64,000 bases of DNA, from positions 1 to 64,000 of the forward strand of contig NZ_FOIV01000003.1 of assembly GCF_900109055.1 (NCBI RefSeq), written 5' to 3'. Both the position numbers and the translations under genes were made by a program. Shown piece after piece: positions 62,289 to 64,000 of this stretch. Source of the stretch: Prevotella sp. khp7. Its GTDB lineage: Bacteria; Bacteroidota; Bacteroidia; Bacteroidales; Bacteroidaceae. The notes under the pieces were generated by a model. It was not told the DNA's origin. It saw only the letters and a program-made list of their open reading frames with translations, and ran no database searches. The first letter of the stretch is position 1. Every line of letters starts with the position of its first letter.

Positions 62289-63596
62289 ATGATTTGGAAT
62301 CAAACGATTGAGTGTATGGATCGCGAGCAGCTTCGCGAGATACAGAGCCGCAGGCTGGTGAAAATGGCAGAGTACGTGTATCACAACACGCCGTTCTACC
62401 GTAAGAAGTTCCAGGAGATGGGACTGGAGCCTGGTGATATTAAGAGTATCGACGACATTGTGAAGCTGCCGTTTACCAATAAGCTCGACTTGAGAGACAA
62501 CTATCCCTTCGGACTGGCTGCTGTGCCCATGAGTCAGATTGTGAGAATTCATGCTTCGAGTGGTACGACGGGTAAGCCTGTAGTGGTGCTTTATACAAGA
62601 AAAGACCTGGCAATGTGGGCCGAGGCGATCAGTCGTGCTTTTACTGCTTATGGTGCAGAAAAGGATGATATCTTCCAGGTGGCATACGGCTATGGACTGT
62701 TTACTGGAGGCCTGGGTGCTCACGATGGCGCTACGAACATCGGTGCCAGCGTGATACCAATCTCTTCAGGTAACACTCAGAAGCAGATGACGCTGATGCA
62801 CGACTTCGGTACTACGATTCTGTGTTGTACCCCCTCGTATGCCATGTTTCTGGGTGAGGCTATGCAGGAATGTGAGTGGCCAAGGGATGAGTTTAAACTG
62901 AAGATCGGTGTGTTTGGTGCTGAGCCGTGGACGGAGAAGATGCGTGTTAAGCTGGAGCAGAGCCTTGGCATTAAGGCTTATGATATCTACGGCCTCTCAG
63001 AGGTGGCTGGTCCCGGTGTGGGCTATGAGTGTGAGCACCAGTGTGGAACACATCTGAACGAGGACTATTTCTATCCGGAGATTCTGGATCCGAAGACAGG
63101 GGAGCCTTTGCCTGAGGGTTCGTTTGGAGAACTGACCTTCACTCATCTGACGAAGGAGGGCATGCCTTTGCTTCGCTATCGTACTCACGACCTGACTGCC
63201 CTGCACTATGATAAGTGCGCGTGCGGACGTACCTTAGTAAGAATGGACCGCATCTTGGGACGTTGCGACGATATGCTGATAATCCGTGGCGTGAATGTGT
63301 TCCCGTCACAGATAGAGGATGTGATACTGAAACTGCCTGAATATGAACCGCACTTCCTGTTGACTGTGGATCGTGTGAATAACACGGATACCTCAGAACT
63401 GAAGGTCGAGGTGAAGGAGGAGTACTTTACCGACGATATGGCTACGATGGTCGGACTGCAGAAAAAGCTGGAGGCAGAGTTGCGTAGTGTGATTGGTCTG
63501 GGCTTTAAGGTGAAGCTCGTAGAACCAAAGGGTATTGAACGCTCAGAAGGTAAGGCAAAGAGAGTGATTGACAAGCGTAACTTGTCGAACGACTGA
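62289..63596 (+). CDS. Phenylacetate-CoA ligase family enzyme
   Basis: A 435-residue adenylate-forming enzyme of the PaaK type, which activates an aryl acid with ATP and CoA. The phosphate-binding loop HASSGTTGKPVVV, YGLSEVAGPGV (A5-like), a YRTHDL motif with RILGRCDDMLIIRGVNVFPSQIEDV, and the C-terminal KRVIDKR lysine region are present, as is a cysteine-containing ECEHQCGTHLNEDYFYPEI loop. In anaerobic gut bacteria these enzymes often process aryl acids from aromatic amino-acid breakdown; substrate not determinable here. It is followed at 37 bases by an ACT-domain protein, a common pairing. Confidence 0.9.
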   Translation: MIWNQTIECMDREQLREIQSRRLVKMAEYVYHNTPFYRKKFQEMGLEPGDIKSIDDIVKLPFTNKLDLRDNYPFGLAAVPMSQIVRIHASSGTTGKPVVVLYTRKDLAMWAEAISRAFTAYGAEKDDIFQVAYGYGLFTGGLGAHDGATNIGASVIPISSGNTQKQMTLMHDFGTTILCCTPSYAMFLGEAMQECEWPRDEFKLKIGVFGAEPWTEKMRVKLEQSLGIKAYDIYGLSEVAGPGVGYECEHQCGTHLNEDYFYPEILDPKTGEPLPEGSFGELTFTHLTKEGMPLLRYRTHDLTALHYDKCACGRTLVRMDRILGRCDDMLIIRGVNVFPSQIEDVILKLPEYEPHFLLTVDRVNNTDTSELKVEVKEEYFTDDMATMVGLQKKLEAELRSVIGLGFKVKLVEPKGIERSEGKAKRVIDKRNLSND

Positions 63597-63633
63597 TTGG
63601 CAACCAAAAGTATTTAGAGATAAACTATAATTT

Positions 63634-64000
63634 ATGAAGACTAAGCAATTATCCATTTTCCTCGAGAACAAGTCCGGGCGACTGACCGAGGTGACTGAGG
63701 CCCTGGGGGCTGCTGGTATTAACCTTTCCGCTATGAGTATCGCAGACAATAGCGACTTCGGTATTCTGCGTTGTATCGTATCGGACCCTGACAAGGCCTA
63801 TAAGGTGCTGAAAGAGCAGCACTTCGCCGTCAAGATTACCGATGTGATAGGTTTCGTATGTCCGAATGTGCATGGCTCGCTGGCTGTGGTGCTGAAGCAT
63901 CTTTCTGATAACGGCGTATTCATAGAATATATGTACTCGTTTGCCAATGGTGATGTGGCTACGGTGGTAATCCGTCCTACGGATCTTGATGCCTGCGAGA
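63634..64000 (+). CDS. ACT-domain amino-acid-binding protein (partial)
   Basis: The first 122 residues of a protein that runs off the right edge. Two ACT domains are visible: QLSIFLENKSGRLTEVTEALGAAGINLSAMSIADNSDFGILRCIVSD and FVCPNVHGSLAVVLKHLSDNGVFIEYMYSFANGDVATVVI. Such tandem-ACT proteins usually bind amino acids and often accompany phenylacetate-CoA-ligase-like genes, suggesting regulation by aromatic amino acids. Starts at ATG 63634 (MKTKQLSIFLENK). Confidence 0.88.
   Translation, partial: MKTKQLSIFLENKSGRLTEVTEALGAAGINLSAMSIADNSDFGILRCIVSDPDKAYKVLKEQHFAVKITDVIGFVCPNVHGSLAVVLKHLSDNGVFIEYMYSFANGDVATVVIRPTDLDACE

Overview
The window comes from the chromosome of a Bacteroidales bacterium, most likely a member of the Prevotellaceae (Prevotella/Segatella-like). 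The evidence is the repeated Bacteroidota-type promoter -7 box (TAnnTTTGC, mostly TACCTTTGC), Bacteroidota-only families (DUF5683, DUF3316-like, DUF5020-like, OstA-like proteins), MKK...AQ signal peptides and FVSC-type lipoboxes, and secreted proteins ending in a GIYIxNxKKVV-type tail. No phage, IS element, transposase or CRISPR array was seen. The window is nearly all core genome plus an accessory surface-protein/signalling region at about 35.7-45.8 kb.

Layout. 0-0.3 kb: end of an rRNA operon (23S 3' end, 5S, terminator). 0.6-1.7 kb: orphan membrane histidine kinase. 1.8-6.3 kb: DUF177/YceD, rpmF, fabH, era, der and a small lipoprotein in one tight run. 6.3-11.5 kb: envelope proteins (beta-barrel, secreted protein with sorting tail, OmpA-family protein, coiled-coil lipoprotein). 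11.7-16.4 kb: tRNA-Leu(TAG), then on the minus strand parC, an outer-membrane-like protein and an S41 protease lipoprotein with overlapping ends. 16.8-19.9 kb: alaS and a MerR regulator. 19.9-30.5 kb: a seven-gene minus-strand run parA-parB-DUF5683-mltD-rel-pectinesterase-tricorn-like protease. 30.6-35.7 kb: surE-lpxB-two nucleobase permeases flanking a Tsx-like outer-membrane channel. 35.7-41.3 kb: a broken gene copy and two large repeat-rich secreted proteins. 41.8-45.6 kb: a four-gene partner-switching module (SpoIIE-type phosphatase, RsbW-like kinase, STAS protein, histidine-kinase-like ATPase). 45.9-48.3 kb: mlaFE and lptB. 48.4-54.0 kb: tig, clpP, clpX, recQ. 54.1-61.9 kb: guaB, two parvulin isomerases, an OstA-like LPS protein and mutL. 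61.9-64 kb: tRNA-Val(TAC), a phenylacetate-CoA-ligase-like enzyme and the start of an ACT-domain protein.

The most unusual signal is a duplicated regulatory region. The DNA upstream of the large secreted-protein operon (41.35-41.58 kb) and that upstream of the phosphatase/partner-switching operon (45.65-45.81 kb) are homologous to each other. Each has a distal consensus promoter, two 22-bp-spaced direct repeats of TTTGGAAGAAAATG, a proximal -7 box lacking a good -33 box, and a GGAATTCATTCC palindrome. This suggests that one regulator controls both a signalling module with no visible sigma factor and a set of surface proteins. A perfect 25-bp inverted repeat built from nested palindromes lies just past the end of the partner-switching operon.

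All functional assignments come from reading motifs and gene order by eye; no database search was run. Start codons were moved from the longest possible frame where the extension overlaps a promoter -7 box or where a family-typical start exists downstream.
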